Assembly: GCF_022201045.2 (NCBI RefSeq) | Contig: NC_068558.1 | Location: 50,323,501-50,387,500 of the forward strand | From: Citrus sinensis | Lineage: Eukaryota; Streptophyta; Magnoliopsida; Sapindales; Rutaceae | Length of the DNA stretch: 64,000 nt | Direction: 5' to 3' | In this document: piece by piece, positions 1-10,163 of the stretch | How the letters are laid out: each line of letters begins with the position of its first letter | Numbering within the stretch: position 1 is the first letter of the stretch | The notes under the pieces: generated by a model | Told to the model about the DNA's origin: nothing | The model's input: the letters and a program-made list of their open reading frames with translations, nothing else | The model's database searches: none | Position numbers and translations under genes: made by a program

Positions 1-357
1 ATCAACTCATTGTGTTCGCACTCGGAATTTCTTCTTCTGATTCGCTCTCTCATTTTCAACCGAGTAGCGTTCGTTTGACATTGAGTTTTTTAACACCTCT
101 GTGATTATTATACACATATTTAACCACATATCAGGGAAAAATGAAAATTCCTATCTGATGTTATGGCTAAAATTTTTGGCCAATCGAGCATCAAATAGGT
201 GTCTGCACGTTAAAGCGCCTTTGATAAAATTGAACTTTCGTGCACAGTCATGCTACCGGTAAGGCATGAGACACACGAAATCCCCAACAACGGGGTATTT
301 GATATGAATAAAAAATATGATTTTGGTTAGCTATTTACAACATGAATTTTGCTGGCG
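1..357. other. 3' flank of lipase gene, no gene recognised
   Basis: This AT-rich stretch lies after the stop codon of the minus-strand lipase gene and probably holds its 3' UTR. A short minus-strand reading frame of about 24 codons near 15-90 is too short to support. I see no other gene, tRNA or repeat here. Confidence 0.4.
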
Positions 358-3077
358 TTATGAGACAGGCTTCTTGAACACCATTTCGCCGGACTCATTA
401 ACATCGAAAAAACGTTCTACAAATTCATCCCAACTTTCCCTCCTTCCCTTAGATGACAACAAAGAAGTTTGCTCACATGATCTGCTAGAAGTTTCCCCTT
501 CTTGCATTTCACGGAATGTGCCATACTGAGAAGGTGAATAAGCTAGTGGAATATCCAAAGCAGCAGCCCTCTGAAGAGCTGCCTTGTACTCCACACTGTG
601 CTCTCGAGCAAGTGACTCCTGACGCTCCATCCTCTGTTTAGCTGGAATCTCCATGATCCTATCTTTCTCTAGCATCAACTATATCAAGGAAAACAATGAT
701 TTAGTTTGGCTGCCATGAGAAAAATTTCTTTCTTAATCTTCAACTTAAATATGGTATGGCATTTGAACCTGGTAAATTCATCAAAATCATGTGATGTCAC
801 AAAAACTTTTGAAATATATAAAATCAATTTTTACTGACCATCTATAATTGAGAAACAAGTTAAAGATCTGATCTTCTCATTAAGTATTCAGAGACTGCAT
901 TCATTTGATTTCTCAACAGCTCGACTGCTAACCAAAACTACCCTTAAAAAATTGGGGCGCAAGACTATCTTTTAACCCAATCCTAACCATTAGTGTCTCA
1001 CTGCAATCTCAGGAAGAAGACAGGAAGTTACATCAAGTGCCTTTTGAGATTCTCTTTCTAGCAAAATTCTTACAAAGTTGGGGTACACAGATACCTTTTA
1101 ACCTAACCCCAAATAATAAAGTCTCACTGCAAGCTTAGGAAGAAGACAAGAACTTACATCAAGGGCCTTTTCAGATTCTCTTTCTATCCAAATGATAGCA
1201 TGGTCAGCAGTTAAATTGCAGGAAAGAACTAAGTGCTCAAACCTGCCATCTACTGGAACTGCAGTCCTCACAACGGGAGGAAATCTTCCTATCCTGAAAC
1301 CAGCGTAACAGAAGAAGAAGAAATAAATAAAATTGTAAATGCATCCCACCAGGGTCACAGCTCAAACTCCCCCCACCTTAAAGATGAATAAATAAAGCAG
1401 GAATATTAACTTCATAATGTAGAACAGTTGTATTTTAGTAACATCTTACCATACCTTAAGGGCTTCCGCTCGACAATGTGGTATAGCCGACCAGGAGCAT
1501 ATAGCCGTCTTGGATCTTTAAGCATCTTCTCCTCCAGAGTGCATGTATCTTTCAGGCACATAAGGCAGAGCAAACATGGCAAACTGCACTAGTTGAAGCG
1601 AGGTCAGTTTAGTATAAGTCATATTTATGGCATGGTTATAATCACAAAAAATGCACCTTAATATCTGGTTTTTAAAAAATTAAATGCACTGATATTGCAT
1701 TGGATAAAAATGAACACACTTCAAAGGTTATACGATATATTCAACGTGTTTAGCCAATATTGACATCACACGTATGGCGCTAAGAAAACAGAAGATAAAC
1801 TAGCAATAGAAAGGTGTCTAAGACATACTATTTTTACCAGATAAGTGATTTGAAAACATCTTCCAGTGCCATTGTTGTTCGAGGTAAGAAATCATCCTGA
1901 TTCATTACAATAACTCATATTAGAACATAAGCCATAAGAAAATATCAAATACAGAATATACAAAAATAAAACAATAAAAACGGTATACCACACAGGAAGA
2001 AGAAAAGCAACTTAAATTTGAAATACTTAACCCCTAAGGAATAAAAATATGTGATCTTATTTGGTGTTTGACCGTAGAATAATGAGATTGCCAGTTCTTT
2101 CATGTTTCATGAGGATATGAAGTTTGGAAAAGATATCAATCCTTAGAAAAATTAAAAAAAAAAAGGAAAATTTCATAATCATCAGTTCTTGGAAATTGAT
2201 TCCTTAAATACTACTGCACCAACCATTTTTGGAGGGTTCTCACAGGAACAATTCAGCATTGAGTTTATCTTTACCATTTACCATTTAATTAATTTAGACT
2301 TGATTAAGTTCAAGTTAACCAAAGAAAGGCCATCAAAGCAAAAGAGTTGCCAGTGAAATATGTAGATCTTACCTGAAGCACAACAGAATTGATGACATCT
2401 GCATATCTCACCGCCAAATTCAGTGACATACACCTAGTAGGTGCAATAGCAAAGCATCTGATTTTGTTCCTCTCAATGTTCCCCAACTTGTCCAGATTCT
2501 GAACCACAATCAACACCAACGATGCCACCACCCCTGCCCCCAGTGAATGCCCAGCAAATGTCAAAGTATAATCTGGGTTCCTCTCAACCAACCCCCTCAA
2601 AAACTCACACTCGGCATCGAAAACCCACCTTGCAGCCTTCAATAACCCATTGTGAACATATCCACCATCAAACTTTGTCTGCCCAAGTTTGTTATCAAGC
2701 AAAATTGCATAATCACCTTCTTTTGCTAGGTTAAGCCCCCTAATTGCCAAAACTATATCAGTATTCTTATGATCAAGGTATATTAAGTAAGGAGGCACAC
2801 GGCATTGAGTTTCTTCATAGTTTTTTCGTAAGATAACCCAATCTGGATTGATTCTATAACCCCCAGGGGGTTCCCAGATTGGATTGCGAAGATCATCTTC
2901 ATAAACAGCTAGGATAAGGCGACAAAGTTGAGGAACCGGCATGAATTCTTCAACCGTGGCAAGACCCCAGTTTTCACTTTCATGACCTGCAGTGTAGAGG
3001 CATTTCTTCCAAACCCAGCGGGCACACGCAAGACAGTATACGCATTCAAGAAGGGGAATACCACAGACAATTGACAT
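358..3077 (-). CDS. Class-3 lipase (calmodulin-binding heat-shock-protein type)
   Basis: This is a five-exon gene read leftward: 2373-3077, 1838-1896, 1455-1583, 1158-1293 and 358-678. Phases agree at each join and give 449 residues. The protein has a short N-terminal Cys-rich hydrophobic segment, then an alpha/beta-hydrolase fold. The lipase elbow GHSLG is at residues 176-180 with Ser178 as likely nucleophile. A DDFLPR motif and a later YHIV supply plausible catalytic Asp and His. The C-terminus is charged and helical. The arrangement matches the plant mono/diacylglycerol lipase-like family once described as calmodulin-binding heat-shock proteins (Arabidopsis At5g37710 type, about 440 residues). 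It probably hydrolyses acylglycerols; calmodulin binding is inferred from the family only. A probable 5' UTR exon lies between 3100 and 3700. Intron 4 carries a duplicated piece of exon 4. Confidence 0.9.
943..1190 (-). repeat. Tandem duplication of exon-4 end plus intron start
   Basis: Two diverged direct copies lie side by side, at 943-1064 and 1069-1190. The right copy holds the real 3' end of lipase exon 4 and its splice donor. The left copy repeats that coding end, a GT in the donor position and the following intron sequence, so intron 4 contains a relic partial exon. The copies share long matching stretches such as the AGGAAGAAGACA segment but also differ at many bases, so the event is not recent. 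Confidence 0.75.
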
Positions 3078-3830
3078 AGGTGCCTATAGAGCAAGTATTT
3101 TAACATGGATTAAGCGACAAGGCTTATCGTAGAAATGTCAATATCACTTTGAAAGTTGGATGAACGGTACCAAACAATATTCACAAGGGAATATCGATGA
3201 AAATGAAAAGTGGTAGTTCAGAAATGCAGGAACAAGCTAAAAAAAGACCTAATTCACCTTGTACAAGTCACCATATCAGCTGAGTGCTGACCAACAACAA
3301 CAACAACGATGCATAACAAAGTCAACTAATGAAAAGCTTACGGTGATCACTGCACAACAAACTTGGGCCCCTGCCAATGAAAATAACCAATTTTAAACAC
3401 CATATACATACAATGATTAAAGAGTGAAATTATTAAGCTTCAAGCAGTAGTAGCAGCAGCAGCAGGCCGTAGGGTTTTAAAAACAAGACAGAGACAACAA
3501 ACAAGAAAATAATTTTGAAAATACGAAAACGAGAAAACTAATTGTCCTAGCCATACCTGCTGGTCAAACCCATTTCAATTTGGGGTGGTTTCAGTTTGCA
3601 GAATCTAGAACGGTTTAGATTCCAAATTCCACATCCAAGCCACTGTACAAAATACAGTCGTTGGCCGCCACTTGAACTTCTGTAAAACTAAAAGGTGAAA
3701 GCCGCACTAACACTCTAACGGTGACTGTGATGCGTTCGGGTTGGGCCGGCCTTTCTGTGTGACGGTCCAATCCAATTCTCGAGCTCTATCTTCTTGATTA
3801 TTATTAAATCAAATTCAGTTTTCTTTACCC
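3078..3830. promoter_or_regulatory. 5' region of the lipase gene
   Basis: This stretch should hold the lipase 5' UTR, at least one leader intron and the promoter. A TGGGCC element sits near 3743. I cannot place the transcription start. No protein-coding gene is visible. Confidence 0.4.
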
Positions 3831-3832
3831 CG

Positions 3833-3863
3833 CCCCCCCCCCCCCCCCCCAAAAAAAAAAAAA
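3833..3863 (+). repeat. C18-A13 homopolymer run
   Basis: A run of 18 C is followed at once by 13 A. It lies between the lipase promoter and the transposon cluster. The exact lengths may be unreliable in the assembly. Confidence 0.9.
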
Positions 3864-4243
3864 TTCCTGTTTCCTTATCTAAAAATTAAAGGAATGAATG
3901 CGACATATAAAAAAATTGTATTTCAATGCATGCGAGCGACATCTACAAGTAATTGTAACGGGAAGGTGAAAAAGTTGGTCTTATGTGACGATAATTTTAT
4001 AACAATAAAACGAAAAGCTAGTAAGAATGTGACAGTAACAAGACAAAATGTGTGTTAAAAAAATCGGTAAAAAAAAAAAAACAGTGTTTGAAATTAAATC
4101 TTATGATAGATAATGAATTTTTATCCAAATTTTTTGTAGACTTAAGATTAATGTGATTCAGGATTTAAAAAATAAAATTTCAAAAACTAATATTGACCTG
4201 GAACTTTGATTTGTGTTTTGGATTTTAGAGTGCGTTTCGGATT

Positions 4244-4521
4244 TTAGAGTGCGTTTCGGATTGAAGTTGGACAACTGTAACTTAAAAATTACAGCAGTAA
4301 AGTGTTTGGTAAACTCTAGCTGCTGTAGCTTAAAAACTATATTGATATAATTTTTCACTTTTATAATAGAGAATCTATTATATATTCAATAATTTTGTCA
4401 AAATTATTATTTAAAATTTATATTTACTACATATTATTAACTTTTATTTTATAATTATAATTTTTTTTCACAGCGGCTGTAACTTAAAAGCTACATCACT
4501 TCAATTACAAACACACCCTTA
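4244..4521. mobile_element. Tourist-like MITE (PIF/Harbinger type), about 272 bp
   Basis: The left end reads GAGTGCGTTTCGGATTGAAG and the right end, reverse-complemented, reads GGGTGTGTTTGTAATTGAAG, forming imperfect terminal inverted repeats. TTA trinucleotides flank both ends (4244-4246 and 4519-4521), the usual target duplication of PIF/Harbinger elements. There is no coding capacity. Just outside and overlapping the left end, a 19-bp unit is repeated perfectly at 4222-4240 and 4241-4259, so the left terminus is partly duplicated. Confidence 0.65.
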
Positions 4522-4527
4522 GTGATG

Positions 4528-5357
4528 CTCTTGAGAAAGATGGCCAATGGGCCGGGCGGCACGTGGCACAGCACGGGCACGGTACGTGTCTGTACGGCAC
4601 GGCACGGCACGAGCACGTTTCGGTGAGGCACGAGGCACGGCACGGCACGCACGTGGGCCGTGCCGGGCTTAGAATTTTAGGCACGCGGGCCTTCAAGCAC
4701 GGCACGATAAGAGATGGGCTAAAGCACGGCACGCGAAAAAAGTACGTAATAAGCACGGTTCATTAGTGGGCTAGCACGCGGCCCGTGAGCCATTAATAGC
4801 ACGTGGGCCAAAATATATCTAAGTAAATTTTTTTAACAAAAAATAAATATAAAATGTTATGAAATTAAATGTTTTAATATATTTTTTAGCATAGACTTTT
4901 AAAAATTAATTTAAATCATTAAATCTTAGTTTAAATAAATATTCTAATCTTTTATGTTTATAATTTATTAAATGAATAAGTAAATATCATGATTTTAATA
5001 AATAAAATTATAAATATCATAATTTTATTTATGATATTTATTAAATGAATAATGTTATTTAATTTTATTTATGATATTTATTTACGTTTATAATTTATTA
5101 AATGAATAAGTAAATAACTAAATATCATGATTTTAATAAATAAGATTATAAATATCATAAATTTATATATTATAAATAAAAAATAATTTTTTTTACAAAA
5201 TTAATAATAAAATATTTTTCATATTAATATTAAATCATAACTTAATTAATATTTAATAGAGATATGTTTCATTTGTGAATGAAATATTTTTCATTTTATA
5301 CACAAGAAAAATGTTAATTGCTCTCTTAATAAAAATTAATATGATTATGATTTTGAA

Positions 5358-5405
<48 letters not shown>

Positions 5406-5670
5406 GTTGATGGGCTTAAAAAAGCACGTCAGGCACGTGGGCTTTTTTAAGCACGCAAAAAAAAAAAAAAATTAGTGGGCTTTTTTTGGGCACGGCCCAC
5501 GGCACGGCACGAGAGGGCTCATGCCGTGGGCCGTGCCGGGCTCAACTGAAAAAAATGTGGGCACGGCACGGCACGGCCCACCAAATTGGTGGGCCGTGCC
5601 GTGCCGGCCCACGAGCCCTTGTGGGCCGACAATTGGCCAGCACGGCCCATTGGCCATAGTTACTCTTGAC
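4528..5670. mobile_element. Nonautonomous hAT-like element with GGCACG-rich arms
   Basis: The ends are inverted repeats: left AAAGATGGCCAATGGGCCG from 4536, right (reverse complement) TAACTATGGCCAATGGGCCG ending at 5662. They are flanked by CTCTTGAG (4528-4535) and CTCTTGAC (5663-5670), an 8-bp target duplication with one mismatch, as expected for hAT elements. Each arm of roughly 150-260 bp is packed with GGCACG or CGTGCC hexamers, probably subterminal transposase-binding repeats. The core is very AT-rich and contains an ATT microsatellite at about 5358-5405. There is no transposase gene; long frames in the arms are by-products of the repeats. Confidence 0.75.
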
Positions 5671-6700
5671 ACTCCTCTTAATTCCTTAAACCAGCTCCCC
5701 CGTTTATTTATTTATTTTCATTTTCACAATTTTATCTTTTTAATGAAACACAACAGTCATCAAAAAGAAGTTCTTAACTTCCTATTCATGCCTTCTGCAA
5801 AAGGTGAATACCCTAATAAAATTCCAGTTGCTTTTTTGCTATTTTGATTGTGCAAATCTAGGAGTAAATTTGACTTCATAAATACCATTAAAAATTTTTA
5901 TTGTTCCAGTAAAAAGAAAAAAAATAATGATAACCAATATTGAAATTGAGAATCAAGTATTCGGAATATCTATTTGTTACTAGTTTCGTGCCAAACCTAT
6001 TAAAATGAAGCTTTTCGGCATTCAAAATGTAGTCTAAAATAATATTACCAATGTTAGGCTCGTAAAAATTTTCACTATGTGATTCACATGATAAGTCACT
6101 TATTTAAATAAATAAATAGATAAACTCATATTAATTATCCACTTACTTACTTATTTTAAGGGATGGTGGTAGAGTTTATTTATTGCTTTCATAATGAAAA
6201 TGAGTAAGTATATTAATTTTACTTATTCGATGGAATAAAATGTAAGGTTTTTTAAATTATGTACTCCTATTATAAAAGGATCCCTAGTCTAGTGAAGCTT
6301 ACGATTACAAAATAACTTGTTTTCTATCCCAAGAAAGACTATCAAAAGGATGGACTAGAAGTAACCTTATGTCAATCTAAGTGTCAATTTGAGTATGCAA
6401 AGAACTTTTAAAACTTAAACAATGATGATTAAAGGTACAATCATATCTTTAATTTAATAATTTTTATAATTTTTATTTATGATCATTAATTTATATCCTA
6501 ATTGATTCATCACCGATCATCATTTATTATTATGTGTATAATATTAATTATTTTTAAAAATTCAACCAAGGAATGATATTTAAAATACTACTTGGGTAGA
6601 GATACAAATAAAATTTCAAACTAAGTAAATATGTCAACATTACTCTTTTGAATGTGACTCAAGAAAGTACCCCAGTCCGGGATACACTCTTTTTATTCCT
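5671..6700. other. AT-rich intergenic stretch, nothing recognised
   Basis: The stretch between the hAT-like element and the eL36 promoter is AT-rich with short homopolymers. I found no convincing gene, RNA or bounded repeat. Confidence 0.4.
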
Positions 6701-6717
6701 CAATACACCCCACTTTA

Positions 6718-6970
6718 AGCCCAAAAAATAAAATAGAGTTTGGATAACAGGGTCCTCATTGAATGGCTCTTTAAAATATTAGTTTGGCCCAAAAGTTTTT
6801 AAGATGAGACCCGACCCGAACCGGCCCGGATTTCTGATCAAGCCATGTATTGGCAAAGTATATTAAGCATAAAACCCTAGCGTTCCTTTGTTCTAAGCAG
6901 CCTCCATTATAGAAGAAGGTGAGAGAGATTCCTCTCCAAGCCCTAACCCTAACCCTAACCCTAACCCTAA
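6718..6970 (+). promoter_or_regulatory. Site II elements and telo-box of the eL36 promoter
   Basis: Two site II type motifs, AGCCCA at 6718-6723 and GGCCCA at 6786-6791, precede five perfect CCCTAA units at 6941-6970. Site II elements with a telo-box are the known promoter signature of plant ribosomal protein and other translation genes. The eL36 start codon lies about 600 bp downstream, and an AG acceptor just before it (7562-7563) implies a 5' UTR intron. Confidence 0.8.
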
Positions 6971-7566
6971 CGATTGAGCTTGTCATATTCGGTTAAGATA
7001 TCTGAAGTTTACATTGGTTTTTCCTTGCAGTTATATATTCCCGGAAGATTGTAGTAGGAGCTGTTTGGTAGGTGAGAAAATTCACTTCTTCAGCCACACT
7101 GACCGTCTTATTGCCGAATTTGATCTGTTTCCTTTTGCAATATCTTTGCTATTCTAATTTAGTTACCAGGTTTCAGTAGACTCAGAAAATGCTTGTGAAA
7201 CTGTTGGTCGATGGGCCTCCTGTTGGTTGCATGGGCTTTTGCGTCGTAGCTAATTGATTTTCTATATATTGCTCAAATATGATACATCCGAGATCAAATT
7301 GCTTGATAATTTCGAAAATGCGGAAATTAGTTAACATTGAATTTAAAATATTTTCTTAATACGGAGTTGTATCGACTGTTAGTAGCTTTTGTTGGTGTGC
7401 TCCTAGGTTCTTGCCCCTAAAACTATTGGCGGTTCCACAGTCTCTAATCAATGTTATCTTATAGTTTTTGGTGTCGTAATCATGCCTTGGACAGAGTTTA
7501 TACTTGGTCTTTCTGAAGAATTTTCTGTACTCTGATGTGTATTGTGGGTGTTGGTAATTACAGGTG

Positions 7567-8218
7567 ATGGCTCCAAAGCAGCCAAATACTGGCCTTTTTG
7601 TGGGTCTAAACAAAGGACATGTCGTGACCAAGAAGGAGTTGCCTCCCCGCCCTTCTGATAGAAAAGGCGTATGTTTTTAAGATGCTTTATTGTCAAGTAT
7701 ATTTTTATGATGGTTTAAGTAGAGCGAGTTATGTCAAGTCACCAACACCTTAGTTTTTGCATGCTTATAATCTCCTTTTGTTGTTAAGAAAGATATTTAG
7801 AGTATATATCGTATCTTCATATTGTCTTGATTGGTTAATGTATACCATATGTTTTTTCTTATATCAGAAAACTAGTAAGAGAGTCCATTTTGTGAAGAAC
7901 CTCATTAGGGAGGTTGCTGGTTTTGCTCCCTATGAAAGGAGGATTACTGAACTTCTTAAAGTTGGGAAAGATAAGCGTGCTTTGAAGGTGGCAAAGAGAA
8001 AGTTGGGCACTCACAAGAGAGCCAAGAAGAAGCGCGAGGAAATGTCCAATGCTCTACGCAAGATGAGGTAGCTTGAAGCTTTTGTTTTTTCTTTTTGGGG
8101 GGGGGGGGGGGGGGGTTTATATTTTGTTTTCCCCCCTTTGTTTTATTGATCAGGATCTTTAATGTACTATTTGGCCTATCCTTTCAGGTCGGCTGGAGGT
8201 GCAGAGAAGAAGAAGTGA
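7567..8218 (+). CDS. RPL36: 60S ribosomal protein eL36
   Basis: Three coding exons, 7567-7668, 7868-8067 and 8188-8218, give 110 residues, the normal length for plant eL36. The protein starts [18 protein letters not shown], carries the conserved [19 protein letters not shown] stretch, and ends in a Lys/Arg-rich tail finishing AGGAEKKK. It is a structural protein of the large cytosolic ribosomal subunit. The last coding exon is only 31 bp, a common layout in this family. Intron 2 contains a run of about 19 G at 8097-8115. A telo-box and site II elements upstream fit coordinated ribosomal-protein expression. Confidence 0.97.
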
Positions 8219-8740
8219 AGCCTCATTCAAGGTTTCTTTTAGATTCATCAGTGAAAGAATTTTATTTAGCTTTTGTTCTTCTAATATTGGAATTTTGGTT
8301 AGAGTTTTAGACTTGCTTTGAAATGTTAACTGTACTTTGTTTCCAATGAGAGAGTTCAGTTTTGTTTCCTTTGTCTGTGAAATTTGAGTATCTTGTTACT
8401 CACAGTTGCCAGTTTTTTAATCATCGATAAGAATTGATTATCCATTCATGCATTATAGTTGATGAAAGATGTGAGCATTTTGTATGAATAAATCTATTTA
8501 ATCCCAGTATAGCAATCTGTAGCATACTTTGGGAATCTCCTTATCTTCTGATTATGGGAATTCGTTTTCATTGCTCTGCAGACTACGTTATCTTGATTGG
8601 TTTGAAACACCTGATCTGCCATTGGTTCATGTTGGCCAATGCTTTTTCAGATCAATGGTTTAGTGATAGGTGTGATGAACTGATCATCAGGTGCTTATTG
8701 ATTTTGATTAGAGGTGAAGCACAGCCCAAAAAAAAACGGT
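8219..8740 (+). other. 3' UTR and downstream flank of eL36
   Basis: The first few hundred bases are T-rich and are probably the eL36 3' UTR. No further gene is visible. Confidence 0.4.
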
Positions 8741-9026
8741 GCATTTACTAATTTGAATTTAGATGAACTAGAATGAATTGGAATGGGAATTATAATACAA
8801 TGGTGCCTACTAATTGGTAATTGGATGGACTTGAATGGACTTGAATGGACTGAAATAAGAATGAAGAATGAGAAGTAGAGATGTTTGCTTAAACTGTAGG
8901 AATCGAAATCGGAAAGAGTTGTATTGCTATGTTTATTTTGTCTTGAAATCGAAATGAATTGTATCAAGGTTTTGAAATATCCTTAATTAGTTATTATTGT
9001 TATTGTTATTATTATTTGTCACACGA

Positions 9027-9061
<35 letters not shown>

Positions 9062-9430
9062 AATAATAATAATCACATCATTAGCAACAATAATTGACAG
9101 TCGAGCAATAGCAGTTACGTTTGGTAGCAAGCACCAACAATAGTGGCAAGCAGTAGCAACGATGACAGGCGGGAGCAGTGACAGCAAGCAGTGGGGACGA
9201 CCAGCGGGTGTTCAGCGACGACATCAGCGAGCAGCAGCCGCAACTAGATTGATTGTGCGGTGTTCGGTCTTTTTTTTATTGTTTTCTAATATTTAAATGA
9301 AGGATAAAATAGAAATTATAAGATTTAAGGGGGTTATTTGGTCACCCATCTTAGGGATTAGAACTCCGGTAATTATTCGCAATTTAATGAACCGTACACT
9401 AATTTCATTCTTATTCTCTCTCTTAGTTTT
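8741..9430. repeat. Possible decayed transposable element with microsatellites
   Basis: The stretch opens with ACGGTGCATTTACTAATT and closes with sequence whose reverse complement contains ACGGTTCATTAAATTGCG, a weak inverted-repeat pair. Inside are short direct repeats of TGGACTTGAA (8827-8850) and a trinucleotide array, GAT then AAT units, at about 9026-9073. I found no clear target duplication and no coding sequence, so the element call is tentative; the microsatellite is certain. Confidence 0.3.
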
Positions 9431-10163
9431 TAAGTGAAGAAATTATTGACTCATTTTTTTTTTTTTTTTGCTATTACTGATGAGTAAATAAATCATAAAT
9501 ATGAGTTGATCTCTCGTTACAGTTGGTAAATTTAATTTGATATCAATAATACATACATATCTAATTTGATATGAATAATATATGCGCACGTGATGTAGTG
9601 TACACAAGTTTTTCATATTAAAGTTTTTTTTTTTTTATAGTTATCGAACTAATAATGATTGATTCATTTTACGGGGTATCTAGTGAATTGTAACCGCTCA
9701 TGTTTAACAATTGAAGAAATTTCCAAATTTCCACAACCAGTTTCATAATCTGTAACTGTTTGTTGCATCTTTAAATATTTTTACATAAATAAAAATTTTC
9801 TTATTTTGAAAATGACACATCACGCACGCGCCAAATGATCGGCGCAAATCGCACAAATGTTTGATGGGCACGCGCTCCGCCTGCCATCAACGTGGAGTCA
9901 ACTAAAACGTGCGGCAAAAAAGGTCGCTGAAGAGTTACAGTCTAGTGTCGAAGACTAATTGGTTACGAGCTTTATTAGGATCATCTCGTCTCCGGGCAAG
10001 AAACAGAAACTGATACGAAAAGTCATCAAATCTGCTAATTCCAGCTCCCTCCTCTGCCACCTCAAAGATCAACGCAAAAAAGCTTACCAAAAAAAAAAAA
10101 AAATACTATTAAATTAATTAAATTTATAAAGTTTTTTCCTCTTCGGTTGCGAGCCGAGCCATC
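9431..10163 (+). promoter_or_regulatory. Upstream region of the acyl-CoA thioesterase gene
   Basis: This is AT-rich intergenic DNA becoming more GC-balanced after 9810, where the thioesterase 5' UTR and promoter probably lie. No gene or bounded repeat is visible. Confidence 0.35.

Noticed and set aside
2522-2734. Plus-strand frame inside the lipase first exon
   Set aside because: It is antisense to a well-supported coding exon and resembles no protein.
4505-4766. Overlapping Cys- or His-rich reading frames on both strands
   Set aside because: They are translations of the GGCACG repeats in the hAT-like element arm, with no independent coding evidence.
5472-5847. Reading frames rich in Pro and Gly at the other transposon arm
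   Set aside because: They arise from the inverted GGCACG/CGTGCC repeats; composition is explained by the element.
9001-9073. CRISPR-like regular repetition
   Set aside because: It is a simple GAT/AAT microsatellite without spacers, in a plant nuclear sequence.
8987-9187. Frame with runs of Ile and Asn
   Set aside because: It is a read-through of a trinucleotide microsatellite.
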